Below are positions 34,090 to 43,093 of a stretch of 43,093 nucleotides of DNA, piece after piece (positions within the stretch are counted from its first letter, which is position 1; each line of letters opens with the position of its first letter). This DNA is from Lichtheimia corymbifera B2541 (lineage: Eukaryota > Mucoromycota > Mucoromycetes > Mucorales > Lichtheimiaceae): NCBI GenBank assembly GCA_000697475.1, contig JNEU01000633.1, positions 1 through 43,093 of the forward strand, given 5' to 3'. The position numbers were made by a program, and so were the translations under genes. The notes beneath the pieces were generated by a model. It was given only the letters and a program-made list of their open reading frames with translations. It did no database searches and was not told the origin of the DNA.

Positions 34090-37000
34090 ATGTCTTCCAC
34101 AACTCCAATCGACAAGAAAAGACGCTGGGCAACTGACAATGCCGATACATCCACACCAAATGTCTCACGCCCTCCTTTAAAGAAACGATTCACAGCCAAC
34201 GGCTCTATTGGCATCAACAATGCGTCCCAACCATCCTCGACAGCAGCTGCTAGCACTTCTTCACAACCTTCCTCCAGCGATCCTTCTACATCAACGAATC
34301 GCCCAACAGACGAAGAACCCAACGTATATAAACCAACGTCCATGCGATCAACAACAGCGTCTCATTTTATTTTTCTTTCTAGTTAGACTATCGTGGGCTA
34401 TCAAGGGACGGTTTGCTGAAGCAAATGAGAAAAGTCAAGGTACGATTCAACTGAATGGGGTCGATCGGTTATTAAGGCATGCGACATTATCATGTGTAGG
34501 ATGACTATCTTGCTGTGGAACAAGCTGTTGCATCTTTGGAGGCTGAAGGAAACGATTTCGCAGCTAGACGTAGCATGATTCGCTTTGAATGGGCCATGGT
34601 ATGTGGGTGAGAGATACTACGTGCAACCTGGATACGTGATCTTACCATGTATCCATGTAGATCTTCAACCAACTATCGCTTATTGGCAAAGCATTGGGAG
34701 TGGAGCATGGATCAGATATGGGTATGTATATGCGACGCCTTGTGGCAATGGGCTATGCTAATATAATCATGTATAGAGTTGCCAAAGGGGATTGAAGACG
34801 TTCGATTGCTGAGTGAGAGGTTACAAAGTGCACAAGTCGCCACACGATCAACAGCAAAGGATATTGTGGACCTGGCACAGCGATGGATGAGCAGAAATGA
34901 TCGCGTACATGAAGAGTACAATCAAAAAACTGGTAATAGTGGGATTTATATGATGTTATGGATATCCATAATAACACCTATCCCTAGATCATTCGGAAAT
35001 GCAGCACGTGTTGATGGATTGGATTCGCCATGAAGTACAAGACTTGTTGTCATCCTATGAAAAGACTCAAATGCTCGTCAAGGAGATGGATCAGCAACAC
35101 AAGACGATCGTCACCCTTGCAGAATCTGCGACACAAGATATTCACAATGCTGAGGAGCAACTTGAAAGAGCACAGAATGCGTTGGATGAGTCTATAGATA
35201 AATTGGCTCAAATCGAGAAGCGGCACGATCGATCAGAGAGTGCTGCGGTGGCTGCGTTTCTGAGCACTCATCCTGGTGCCAAAGCTACTTTACAGCGTGA
35301 CACTCCTACCAGTAATTCTCCCGCTACGACAACTCAAGAGAATGAGCCAAAGAATACACCTGTAAGCATGACATTTAGTAGTACTCTCTTATCCTGGGAC
35401 TGACACAAGGTATCTTAGACGCAAGAAACGGATGAGCAGACAGCCAAAGAGTATCAGTTGATTGTGGATGCACGTAGCAGAGAACTTGACGACATGCAAC
35501 GAGAACGACAACAGCTCATTGAACAAACCGAGCGACTACGAGGCAAATTTCTTGTGCTGACGGACGAGCAATTGATGGCTACTGAGTACTTTAAGGTGCT
35601 GCAACTCTCTCTGGAGCATTACAAATCACGCGCACATTATCTGGATGAAATCAGAACACAGCTACAGTATGATATAGAAGAAGCGAATTCAGAACGTCGA
35701 AAGGTCGTGGATGAAATCAAAGCAGAAAAGGTGTCTCAGGGCATGACAATGGAAGGAGAAATGCGTCGGTTGGAGAATGATTTGGCACGTATCCGCAAGC
35801 AAAGGGACGATTTTCAACGTGTGGTGGATGAACATAGAGCCAAAAAGGACAAGGAAAAAGAGTTGCATGACGCTATTATAGCTGAGGTTGAGAAGGAAGC
35901 AGTAAGTACCACGCATATGTAATCACTACTCTTTGTTGACAAATGCGATATTTTAGAAACGCATGATGGACTTGGAACGACAATTATCAGAATTACGATC
36001 ATCCGCCCAATCGTCAATCGGCATCAAAGATGGGATCTTCACAGATCTTAGCTCATCATACAAGGACATATATTCAAAGATATCGCAAGTATCAATGGCG
36101 ATGGAAAAAAAGAGACATTTTTCTAATCCAAGCTTCATTAGTGACTCAAAGGCGATCCTAGGATTCCTTGCAGAAAAGGATGAAAAGCAGCTTGGTGCCG
36201 AGCAAGAGACATTGCAAAGTTATCGGGATCAGTTCTCAGCGTGGAAAAAGGCCGTTGATAGTCGACAAGACATAAGCATCTTGATCACCAAGATTGATAA
36301 AAAGAGCAATGAGCAAGAAAAGACAAACCTGATGATTCAATTCTATGCGGATGTATGTATATAAATGCACTTCAAAATCAGGATACTTACCATGGCATCT
36401 AGAATGAAGCCCAATTGATGACCCAGATTGATCGTGCTGGTGCTATATTTTCAAAGCTGGAAGAGCAAAACTCCAAAGCTGAAGTTGGTCTTGCGCACAT
36501 GGAGGAACAACGATCCAGGCTACAAGCCGAAGTAGGTGTATATAGTGTCGTGCGAATGATGAATAATGATAATAACACGATGCATAATCCTATAGAAAGC
36601 CAAATTTGCACATACATTCAGCTCATTAAAGGCAGCCAAGGATAAGCAAATGGGCAATGTTGCAGCATTACGTCGAACAAGTGAACAGCAGCTAGACCAT
36701 ATTCGACAATTGGAGGATCGTGAAAGGAGTCTTGACTCGGAAGTCGTAAGTATGCGCTACAGGGACCAGGGGGGGCCAAAGAGAGTGTGTGTGTGTGACA
36801 TGCATATATTGATACTGCATTTACTAGACTGAAAAGGAAGATCAGGTGCGAAAAACTGTACAGTCCTTGGAGGAGCATCGCATCAGTGTGGAGGACTTGC
36901 AACAACAATGCAGCGAAATTCGGATATCTTTGGAGCACAATGACACGTTACTCCATGAGGTATGATTTCCTGAGACAATGTTTTGAAAACATCGTGCTGA

Positions 37001-37416
37001 TATTTATGCTTTCCCCTAGCTCCAAAGGATGGTCAAAGACAAGACCCGGGTTTTGGACGAGGAGAAACAGCTCCGTAAACGTGTGGATGAAGAATTTGAA
37101 AAGATGCAGCGTAAATGGAATGCGATATCACAAAGCGACAGCGGTGTACAAGACCAGCTGGCGGAAGAATGTGAAAACCTAAGGGTAAGTAGAATAATAG
37201 TGACACATTGTGTGAGCAATGGTAGTAACAAGTCACCCTTAGGGTATGCTTAAATGCAGTGCTTGTCGTACTCGCTTCCGGAAGAAGATCATCACCCGCT
37301 GTATGCACACATTCTGCCAAGATTGTATCGATAAGCGACTAGAGACTCGTCAACGGCGGTGTCCAACGTGCGGTGAATCCTTTGGTAGTGGTGATGTGCG
37401 CCCTTTTATCTTGTAG
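34090..37416 (+). CDS. BRE1: E3 ubiquitin ligase BRE1 (histone H2B)
   Basis: Thirteen exons (34090-34323, 34383-34439, 34500-34598, 34661-34721, 34777-34932, 34988-35361, 35419-35901, 35957-36352, 36403-36531, 36596-36745, 36828-36959, 37020-37184, 37243-37416) give 869 residues. BRE1 with Rad6 monoubiquitinates histone H2B in the nucleus during transcription. The N-terminus is disordered with a basic segment (DKKRRWATDN). LDYRGLSRDGLLKQMRKVK follows, then about 700 residues of Gln/Glu/Lys-rich coiled coil. The protein ends in a C3HC4 RING: MLKCSACRTRFRKKIITRCM then HTFCQDCIDKRLETRQRRCP and TCGESF. C-terminal RING after long coiled coils is diagnostic for the family. All junctions are in frame; the N-terminal exons are the least constrained. 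Confidence 0.92.
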
Positions 37417-37757
37417 TATATACTAGGAATCAATTAATAACAGGTTTATTATGCTTCATGTGTGTTCATCTATTTTTCTGTTTTCTACTGGTCAATGTTG
37501 AGGAGCTCTACAGGGGGGGATTAAGACTAGCAACACAAAGGATGTTGATGCATTCATTGGAAGGAGAGAAATGTCTCTTTAGGAGCAGGGAGCATGAGCT
37601 GATTACTAGGGGAGCACATAAAACTTTCAGGGAAAGCGGGATGGTAGGATAATGAGATAAGGAGTATTGAAAAGGAGCCATTACACAGACTTGATGTATA
37701 AAAGACCAATGCAAATGACCATTGTGTAATTCATTACTGTCATTCTCAACAAAGAAT
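37417..37757. other. Intergenic with TATA box
   Basis: BRE1 3' flank and promoter of the small secreted protein. A consensus TATAAAAG lies at 37697-37704, about 54 bp before the next ATG. Confidence 0.6.
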
Positions 37758-38150
37758 ATGCGTTTTGATTTCATTGCCTTATACGCCCTCGTCGGTACTG
37801 CGTTTCTCAGCACATCCATCGCAGTTGAACCACGTCTCACATTTAGCAAGCGAGTCTTGAGCAATCCAGATCTTTCGGCTACAAAGGTCGCTGGTCAAGC
37901 AATCCCAATAGCGAATTCTCAAGCTCAATCATTAGCATCGCTGGTTTACCAGCTCTCCGAAGCACTTGATAAAGATACAGATTTCAAGAAACCAAAACCA
38001 GCAGGTTCAAGTTTGCCGGTATCAGGAACTCCAGCTTCTGGTGCAACACCTCCCAAGGATACAGCATCCCCCAAGGAGGAAGAAACGTCTCCCAAGAAGG
38101 AAGCAACATCTTCCGAGAAGGATGAAGAAAAAGACGATGAGACTACATGA
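37758..38150 (+). CDS. Small secreted Lys/Glu/Pro-rich protein
   Basis: A single-exon 130-residue protein. The N-terminus (MRFDFIALYALVGTAFLSTS) is a classic signal peptide, probably cut after IAV or nearby. The middle (RLTFSKRVLSNPDLSATK, SLASLVYQLSEALDKDTDF) may form helices. The last 50 residues are disordered with repeats of (T/S)PK.E and KDEEKDDE. It has no cysteines. I do not recognise the family. A textbook TATA box and short leader suggest a regulated, possibly strongly expressed gene; small secreted proteins of this kind may act in the cell wall or outside the cell. Confidence 0.75.
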   Translation: MRFDFIALYALVGTAFLSTSIAVEPRLTFSKRVLSNPDLSATKVAGQAIPIANSQAQSLASLVYQLSEALDKDTDFKKPKPAGSSLPVSGTPASGATPPKDTASPKEEETSPKKEATSSEKDEEKDDETT

Positions 38151-38609
38151 ACCATTAATATCTTTTCTGTCCCTTATTAGCTTGAGTATCTACTATATTG
38201 AATGATAATAAATGATAAGACCTCTTTTAGTGAATGCATAAAAGGTGCCTGTTTATAATCTCTTTGATGGCATATCGTAAGCAATAAGGACGTTTCTAAT
38301 TGAGCAGCATGCTCGAGCCAGGTATAATCAACAAGGCAGACCTCTGGCTGTAGTCATAACCATGAGAACGCCCGATGTTGAAATACGGGTACCATCTAAG
38401 ACTTCGTTGCTGCAAAAATCACCAGAGCGAGAGCATGCCGCATGTGACACGGATGTCATGATGACATCTGGCGCATAAATTTATGCAGGGCTTACACATT
38501 CGATTTCGGAACAAACACTGAAACCCTGTACTCTTTAAAAGAAATCTCCCTCGGCTATCCAAAAACGGATCTTCTTTATCCTTTTACATTTTTACTACTC
38601 TCTTCAACA
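38151..38609. other. Promoter region with two palindromes
   Basis: No gene. About 125-160 bp before the next ATG are GATGTCA-TGA-TGACATC (38452-38468) and GCATAAATTTATGC (38473-38486), both perfect inverted repeats. Confidence 0.6.
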
Positions 38610-39251
38610 ATGTCATCTGCAGTCTCACAATTCCTTACGGATCCTTGGTCAACACTCAAAGTCTTGGCACCATCGGTGGCTGTCGAGATTATCCTCCACA
38701 AGCAAGTATGGCAAAAGGCATCCTTGCGCGATTTGACATTATGCCTTGCATTGGTAAATGCATATTGGCTGGGGACAACACTCAATGTTAGTTTCTTTGA
38801 AACACCTCTTCTTTGCCAAGTCCCCGGTCTTGATGAGCGCCAAAAAGGAGAGATTACACGACATCGTTATGGTTTTATTAACAAGGCTGAGGTGAGTGTT
38901 ATAAAAGATCTTTTTTGGATCGCTTGTTTATTAACATTATTCTAGCTTGTCATTGGTGTCGTTAGTTTGGATCTCTATTGCGAGTGGCGTAAGCGAATTA
39001 TGGACCACAACGGCTTTGTAGATCTTTGCTTGTCCAAGGCTGTGATTGCACCTGTATTGATCAGCTTTGCACAATCAGCATATCTTCTACCCAAGGCCTC
39101 GGAATGTTGTCGCGATCGACAAATCGCTGGCGTACGTGACTCTTCCAAGCAAAAGTGCAACATTCACCGTGCTTATGTTGGCTTCGAGGCTGCCAAGCTT
39201 GTTGGTGTCGCTGTAGCCGGTTTGCGATTTGGAAAAATGCTCACTGTTTAA
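38610..39251 (+). CDS. Putative membrane protein, unknown function
   Basis: Exons 38610-38891 and 38946-39251 (GAG/GTGAGT donor, TTCTAG acceptor) give 195 residues. Hydrophobic stretches suggest 3-4 membrane segments: LTLCLALVNAYWLGTTLNVS, LVIGVVSLDLY (restored by splicing), AVIAPVLISFAQSAYLLPKA and AAKLVGVAVAGLRFG. The motif VSFFETPLLCQVPGL followed by a charged loop and FINKAELVIG faintly resembles small bacterial integral-membrane proteins with an SF.EAPL..QAPG motif. That is recollection and not proof. It also has Cys clusters (ECCRDRQ, KQKCNIHRAY). Function unknown. Confidence 0.75.
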
Positions 39252-40020
39252 GATATGTAATAAGATAATAAAATCGAGTGATTTATCATTGCGTTATCAT
39301 CAGGGAAGAAATCAACAAACATCTTTGTGCAACATTAGCTGCATGAATCCCATCGATGGGTTGCCGTGGTCTATGACCCATGCGCAGTTTCACCCCATCC
39401 TCATTCAATAAAAAATAAAGCTGGAGACGTGCATGTAATATATACGTGTACCATATCTTTGTTTATGTAAAAGATATAAATGTGCAAATGGGATAGCACA
39501 ATCAAATGGGAAACAATAATTGAGCTAGCAGTAGGCGGGTTTAGTTGAAAAGTCTTGCAGTGTATTGTCGTCAGCGCCTTGCAATCGCCATTCTGAACGT
39601 CATTGAGTTGCCTCAATCGCTCCAAACCAAAACCTCACAAAGACCATCATTTTTGAGGACTCCTTTTTAAGCTCGTATAGGTTGTCAATGCAGTTGGATA
39701 TGATAATATAGAGCAGGGCCGCAGAAATAATGGGAATGGCAAAGAGGTGAGAGAGCGGAGAATTTGGGCTCAGCGGAGCTTGGAGTCATCGTTATTCTCC
39801 AGTCTAATGAAAGCGTACATAGAAATAAGCCCTTAAACTACTTTCGACTCAAATTGCTCCCTATTCATCTCCCCAACCGTTTTCTACTTTTCAGATTCGC
39901 TTTCTCCATTCTCTCCGCTACGGTGTAGAAGTTTTCGCGTCGTTGTAGGTGTACCTTCTTTATACGGCAATTTTTGGGTTTATATATCATCTTCTGTAAC
40001 CAAAATTCAACGAAGCGAAG
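39252..40020. other. Intergenic, upstream of tRNA-Phe
   Basis: No gene supported. AT-rich, with a few short ORFs on either strand. A TATATATC string at about 39981-39988 lies roughly 35 bp before the tRNA, where TFIIIB would bind. Confidence 0.5.
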
Positions 40021-40093
40021 GTCGGCATAGCTCAGCTGGGAGAGCGTTAGACTGAAGATCTAAAGGTCAGGTGTTCGATCCACCTTGCTGACA
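40021..40093 (+). tRNA. tRNA-Phe (anticodon GAA)
   Basis: A full cloverleaf folds. Acceptor GTCGGCA/TGCTGAC (one G-T pair), D stem GCTC/GAGC, anticodon stem TTAGA/TCTAA with loop CTGAAGA (anticodon GAA), and T stem AGGTG/CACCT with loop TTCGATC. There is no intron and CCA is not encoded. Box A (TAGCTCAGCTGG) and box B (GTGTTCGATCC) are present. The first T5 runs, probable Pol III terminators, are at 40141-40145 and 40150-40154. Confidence 0.97.
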
Positions 40094-40140
40094 CACGAAT
40101 TCGCGTTCAATTCGATTCGAAAGTCGAGTTGAAACATCGC

Positions 40141-40154
40141 TTTTTGGTATTTTT
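40141..40154 (+). terminator. Pol III T-run terminators of tRNA-Phe
   Basis: Two T5 runs are the first such runs after the tRNA (about 48 nt downstream) and lie just before the retrotransposon LTR. The distance is longer than usual, so this is tentative. Confidence 0.45.
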
Positions 40155-40161
40155 CTGATTT

Positions 40162-40504
40162 TGTGTCGCAGCAACATACCTGATCTTCTTGATCGGTATT
40201 ATCTTTTGCATACAATCATCTTGGCATCTTTATGCTGCGCCCTCCATCATTACTTCGCCACACTCAATATATATTACTTAGCCCCATCATACAATTATAA
40301 ATAGTGGACCTGATCATAGAATAAAACATTATCTTACGTTCTCTCTATTTTATTGTCTATTTGCCTGTGTGGCACTTCTATCCTTCGTGGTCTATATTCC
40401 TGTGTGGTCTTATCCTTCGTGGTCTATTCTATTCCTGTGTGGTCTTATTCCTTCGTGGACGTCGTCTATTATTCTCCTGTGTGGATCCAAAAAGAAAGAC
40501 GACA
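40162..40504 (+). repeat. Probable 5' LTR
   Basis: Bounded by TGT (40162) and ACA (40502-40504), followed after two bases by TGG. It contains TATAAATAG (40296-40304) and AATAAA (40320-40325), suiting a U3/R border near 40325. The 3' part has four CCTGTGTGG-led tandem units (40364, 40399, 40434, 40476). The boundaries are inferred because the second LTR is not in the window. Confidence 0.6.
40364..40486 (+). repeat. 35-bp tandem repeats in LTR R/U5
   Basis: Units start at 40364, 40399, 40434 and 40476 with CCTGTGTGG, followed by TATCCTTCGTGG-like sequence. Spacings are 35, 35 and 42 bp. Confidence 0.8.
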
Positions 40505-40506
40505 TT

Positions 40507-40523
40507 TGGTAGCTGATGAACGG
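40507..40523 (+). promoter_or_regulatory. Probable primer-binding site
   Basis: TGGTAGCTGATGAACGG directly follows the LTR end. The TGG matches the CCA end of a tRNA, and TGGTAGC resembles initiator-tRNA binding sites, but the rest was not matched to a tRNA. The gag ATG (40516) overlaps it. Confidence 0.45.
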
Positions 40524-41567
40524 TGATTCATCTCAAGAAAAATTTCAACAAGCAGCATTTACACAATTTCGCACCCAAGACAATTCCTCTGATTCAGACG
40601 AAGAACAACCAAGAATGGCTCAAGACTCTTCCCAGATGATGATGGCGACGATGCAAGCAATGGTCGAGCAGATGAAGTTGCAACAAGAGCAGCTTATTAC
40701 ATTGCAGCAGCAAGTGGTACGCAGCAAACCCAAAATCAAGCCCGTTCAACCCGATTTGTTTCGTGGCGCAAGATCTTCGTCGGTGGTTGAGGCTTGGTTA
40801 CACACGGTTGACAAGTACTGTGATTGCTTCGCTGATATGGACGACCATGATCGGGTGACATACGCTTCAACTTTGTTGCGTGATTCTGCTGCTACTTGGT
40901 GGAGGCATTTGGAGACTTCTCTCGATCTTGATGATGGTTCCAACATGACACCAAAGTCTTGGCGCGACTTTCAGGCACCCTTCCGGGCTGAGTTCAAGCC
41001 CCGTAATTCCGCTCAAGTGGCGCGTAACAAGCTACGCCTTCTCTCTCAAGACACAGTTCCATCCAAAACCATCCACGAGTATGTCATCAAGTTCCGGGAT
41101 ATCATGCTCGACCTGCCACATATGGATGATGAGGATGCCATTCATGAGTTCGTGATGGGATTGTCGTATGAAGCACGCATGCAAGTTTTGTTGAAGGAAC
41201 ATGCAAGTTTGACTGATGCGTTCAATGCGGCTGAGCACTTTGAGGCAGTGCAAGAATATGCTATGGGTCTTCGTGAGGCTGTGCCTACCACTCCAACTAT
41301 TCAGCCACATGCAACAGCACAGCCATCTCATCAAGGCCCGACTCCTATGGATATCGACGCCATTCAACACCGTCAATTTGTGCCACGTTCTCGTCACCCC
41401 AATGGTTTTAACCATTATCGTTCTCCTCGTGGTGTCGTACTTGTTACAATTGTGGTGGTCGCAACCACATTGCTCGTCAATGTCCATCACCAAGGGATGG
41501 GGAATCTCGTGGTCAACAAGTCAAGTCGCAAGCAAGCCATTTAAAAGGCCAAACGCGTCTGGATTAG
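40516..41567 (+). pseudogene. gag: gag of gypsy element, frame lesion before zinc knuckle
   Basis: From the ATG at 40516 a 342-codon frame runs to 41544. It carries a Retrotrans_gag-type capsid: FRGARSSSVVEAWLHTVDKY, TLLRDSAATWWRHLE, WRDFQAPFRAEFKPRN, KTIHEYVIKFRDIMLDLP and DAIHEFVMGLSYEAR. The CCHC nucleocapsid knuckle (CYNCGGRNHIARQC, about 41442-41483) is in the -1 frame, which stays open to TAG at 41565-41567. The two parts meet at about 41425-41435, inside an Arg/Gly codon run, where loss of one base would explain the shift. No slippery heptamer is there. The knuckle frame is also the correct zero frame for the TTTAAAA signal downstream, so I take it as the true gag frame and the upstream mismatch as a mutation or sequencing error. 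Confidence 0.82.
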
Positions 41568-41599
41568 AGAGAGTCCATTCGCGTGATCAAGAATCTCTC
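41540..41599 (+). promoter_or_regulatory. Predicted -1 ribosomal frameshift signal (gag to pol)
   Basis: Slippery T TTA AAA at 41540-41546 is in register with the zinc-knuckle frame. A 6-nt spacer (41547-41552) follows, then a hairpin. In it, 41553-41557 (ACGCG) pairs with 41580-41584 (CGCGT), and 41560-41563 (TGGA) pairs with 41574-41577 (TCCA), with a 2x2 internal loop and a 10-nt loop. The loop GAGAGA (41567-41572) can pair with TCTCTC at 41594-41599 to make an H-type pseudoknot. Slipping -1 enters the pol frame exactly, seven codons before the gag stop. Confidence 0.75.
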
Positions 41600-43093
41600 A
41601 ACGCTGTATCTCAAGATCCACCCAACAAGTCCGATTCGTCTTCTGCTGCTGTGCTACCAAATCCACCTGTGGCCCCATTGATTGATTTGACAGAGGATCC
41701 TGTGGATGGTGCGACACAAGATGATGATGCTCAACTCGCTGCTGATATGTCGTATCTCGAATCATTGAATGCAATAAACTCTGATTTGCCTCTGTATTTG
41801 ATGTCTTGTAATGGGAAGCCGGTGAAGGTGCTATTGGATAGTGGTGCAAGTTGTTCATACGTCTCTCCTCATTTGGCTGCCGGTTGTCCTGTTCGTGATG
41901 TTGCTGCTCGTCAAGCTGAAACTGCTGGTGGACATTTGTTCAAGATCGATCGTCTCGTCACCTTGTCTTTGAATGCTGCTGGTTTTGAACATGATGTCTC
42001 TGCGTATGTGTTGCACACCAAGTTCGATCTCATTTTGGGGTTGGATTGGATCAGACGTATGAAACCATCACCGGATTGGGATGAAGGCACTTGGACATTC
42101 CTTGCAAATGGTTTTTCATACACGCTGCGACCAAATATCACATTACCGGAACCCAATTTGTCATATCTGCTATCAGCTCGTCAAGTGGAACGCCTTCAGG
42201 AACGTGATCAAGTAGAGGAACTTTTCCTTTGCTATATGAAGGATGATGAGTTTGGGGTGGACAAATCCAATCAAGACATTCTCCAGTCACTATTCAAGGC
42301 TTACCCAGAGGTGTTCAAGGACCAGCTTCCAGGATTGCCGCCAACTAGGGATGTCAGCCATGTGATCGATACTGGTGAAGCTTCTCCTATCAATCGTGCA
42401 CCTTACAAGATGAGCCCATTGGAATTGGATGAGCTGCGCAAACAACTCAAGGAGCTTTTGGACTTACGTCTAATTCGACCCAGCGCTTCACCTTGGGGTG
42501 CTCCAGTGTTGTTTGTGCGAAAGAAGGATGGATCAATGCGCATGTGTGTGGATTATCGCGCCATCAATCAAGTCACCAAGCGTAATTCACATCCATTGCC
42601 CCGCATTGATGAGTGTCTTGAACAACTTGGTGGTGCGAAATATTTTTCCAGCATTGACTTGAAGAGTGGCTATCATCAGGTGCGCATTCGAGATGAGGAT
42701 GTTCCCAAGACTGCATTCAACACACGCTATGGTTCATATGAGTTTTTGGTTTTGCCTTTTGGCTTAACTAATGCTCCACCTACATTTCAACGTCTCATGA
42801 ACTCTGTGCTTGGTGATTGCTTGGACCGATTTGCTTTGGTTTACTTGGATGATATTCTTATTTTCAGCAAGACTAAGGAGGATCACGTGAAGCATGTACG
42901 CCATGTTCTCGACCGACTACGTGATGCTAAGCTGGTTGCCAATCGCAAGAAGTGTGAATTCTTCAAGACCGAGTTGGAGTTTGTTGGCTATCTGGTGTCT
43001 GGTGCTGGTATTCTTCCTTCTGCTGCCAAGGTGAAAGCGATTCAAGACTGGCCACAACCCACCAATGTTCAGGAGGTGCGACAATTCGTTGGG
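41540..43093 (+). CDS. pol: pol (protease-reverse transcriptase), partial at window end
   Basis: This frame is open from the slippery site to the window edge. After a linker comes an aspartic protease with LLDSGASCSYVSPHLAAG (DSG at 41837-41845) and FDLILGLDWI. Reverse transcriptase follows: ELRKQLKELLDLRLIRPSAS, WGAPVLFVRKKDGSMRMCVD, YRAINQVTKRNSHPLPRI, YFSSIDLKSGYHQVRI, LPFGLTNAPPTFQRLMN and the catalytic YLDD (42842-42853). It then reads CEFFKTELEFVGYLVSGAGI. The order and motifs are those of Ty3/gypsy elements. No stop codon is seen, so this part could be functional. There is no ATG of its own near the start, fitting expression by frameshifting from gag. Confidence 0.9.

Larger units (their letters stand above)
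40162..43093 (+). mobile_element. Ty3/gypsy LTR retrotransposon, 5' part (truncated by window)
   Basis: Probable 5' LTR, primer-binding region, gag with zinc knuckle, then protease and reverse transcriptase of pol, in gypsy order. The window ends just after RT, at the start of the RNase H connection (QEVRQFVG), so RNase H, integrase and 3' LTR lie outside. It sits about 70 bp downstream of tRNA-Phe in the same orientation. Pol is open to the edge; gag has one frame lesion. Old or young cannot be decided without the 3' LTR. Confidence 0.9.

Noticed and set aside
25830..37416. A ubiquitin gene cluster (cullin, RING ligase, BRE1)
   Set aside because: They act in unrelated pathways and are separated by metabolic genes. 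Proximity is probably chance.
41425..41440. A second programmed frameshift inside gag
   Set aside because: No slippery heptamer or stable downstream structure at the join; a simple indel explains it better.

Overview
The window is fungal nuclear DNA, most likely from an early-diverging mould of the Mucoromycota (Mucorales-like). Genes are compact and carry many 50-90 nt GT..AG introns. The clearly recognisable proteins are eukaryotic housekeeping types, and intergenic DNA is AT-rich with long pyrimidine tracts. I rebuilt exon models by reading splice sites against conserved protein families. Where every exon joins in frame I treat the model as firm.

Layout. 1-3.7 kb holds no firm gene: a diverged direct repeat (141-250), a 350-bp foldback element (411-761) and a six-unit satellite-like array with a three-unit super-period (2248-3190). 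3.7-5.1 kb encodes a GT15 alpha-mannosyltransferase (+). 6.6-10.3 kb encodes a 1130-residue ankyrin protein with two unusual internal repeat families (+). 10.9-12.8 kb (-) encodes a Ser/Thr/Gln-rich protein with a conserved C-terminal block. 13.0-13.9 kb (-) is a free-methionine-(R)-sulfoxide reductase. 14.6-15.1 kb (+) is TAF13, tail to tail with an alpha-arrestin (15.15-17.8 kb, -). 17.8-20.7 kb is gene-poor and contains a decayed SWIM-like fragment.

From 20.7 to 31.7 kb seven genes lie in a row on the + strand: capping protein beta, a VIP36-type cargo lectin, ribosomal proteins uS7 and eS21, a CUL4-like cullin, a FAHD1-type acylpyruvase and cyanase. A PA-TM-RING ubiquitin ligase (-) and BRE1 (+) are then transcribed divergently from a 750-bp region. 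They are followed by a small secreted acidic protein, a putative membrane protein and a tRNA-Phe(GAA) gene.

The right end (40.16-43.09 kb) is the 5' part of a Ty3/gypsy LTR retrotransposon lying about 70 bp downstream of the tRNA gene. Its gag/pol junction carries what looks like a complete -1 ribosomal frameshift signal: a TTTAAAA heptamer, a 6-nt spacer, a stem-loop and a possible H-type pseudoknot. The gag itself has a one-base lesion just before its zinc knuckle. I regard the frameshift signal as the strongest unexpected observation. The satellite array, the ankyrin-protein repeats and a set of RFX/X-box-like palindromes come next.
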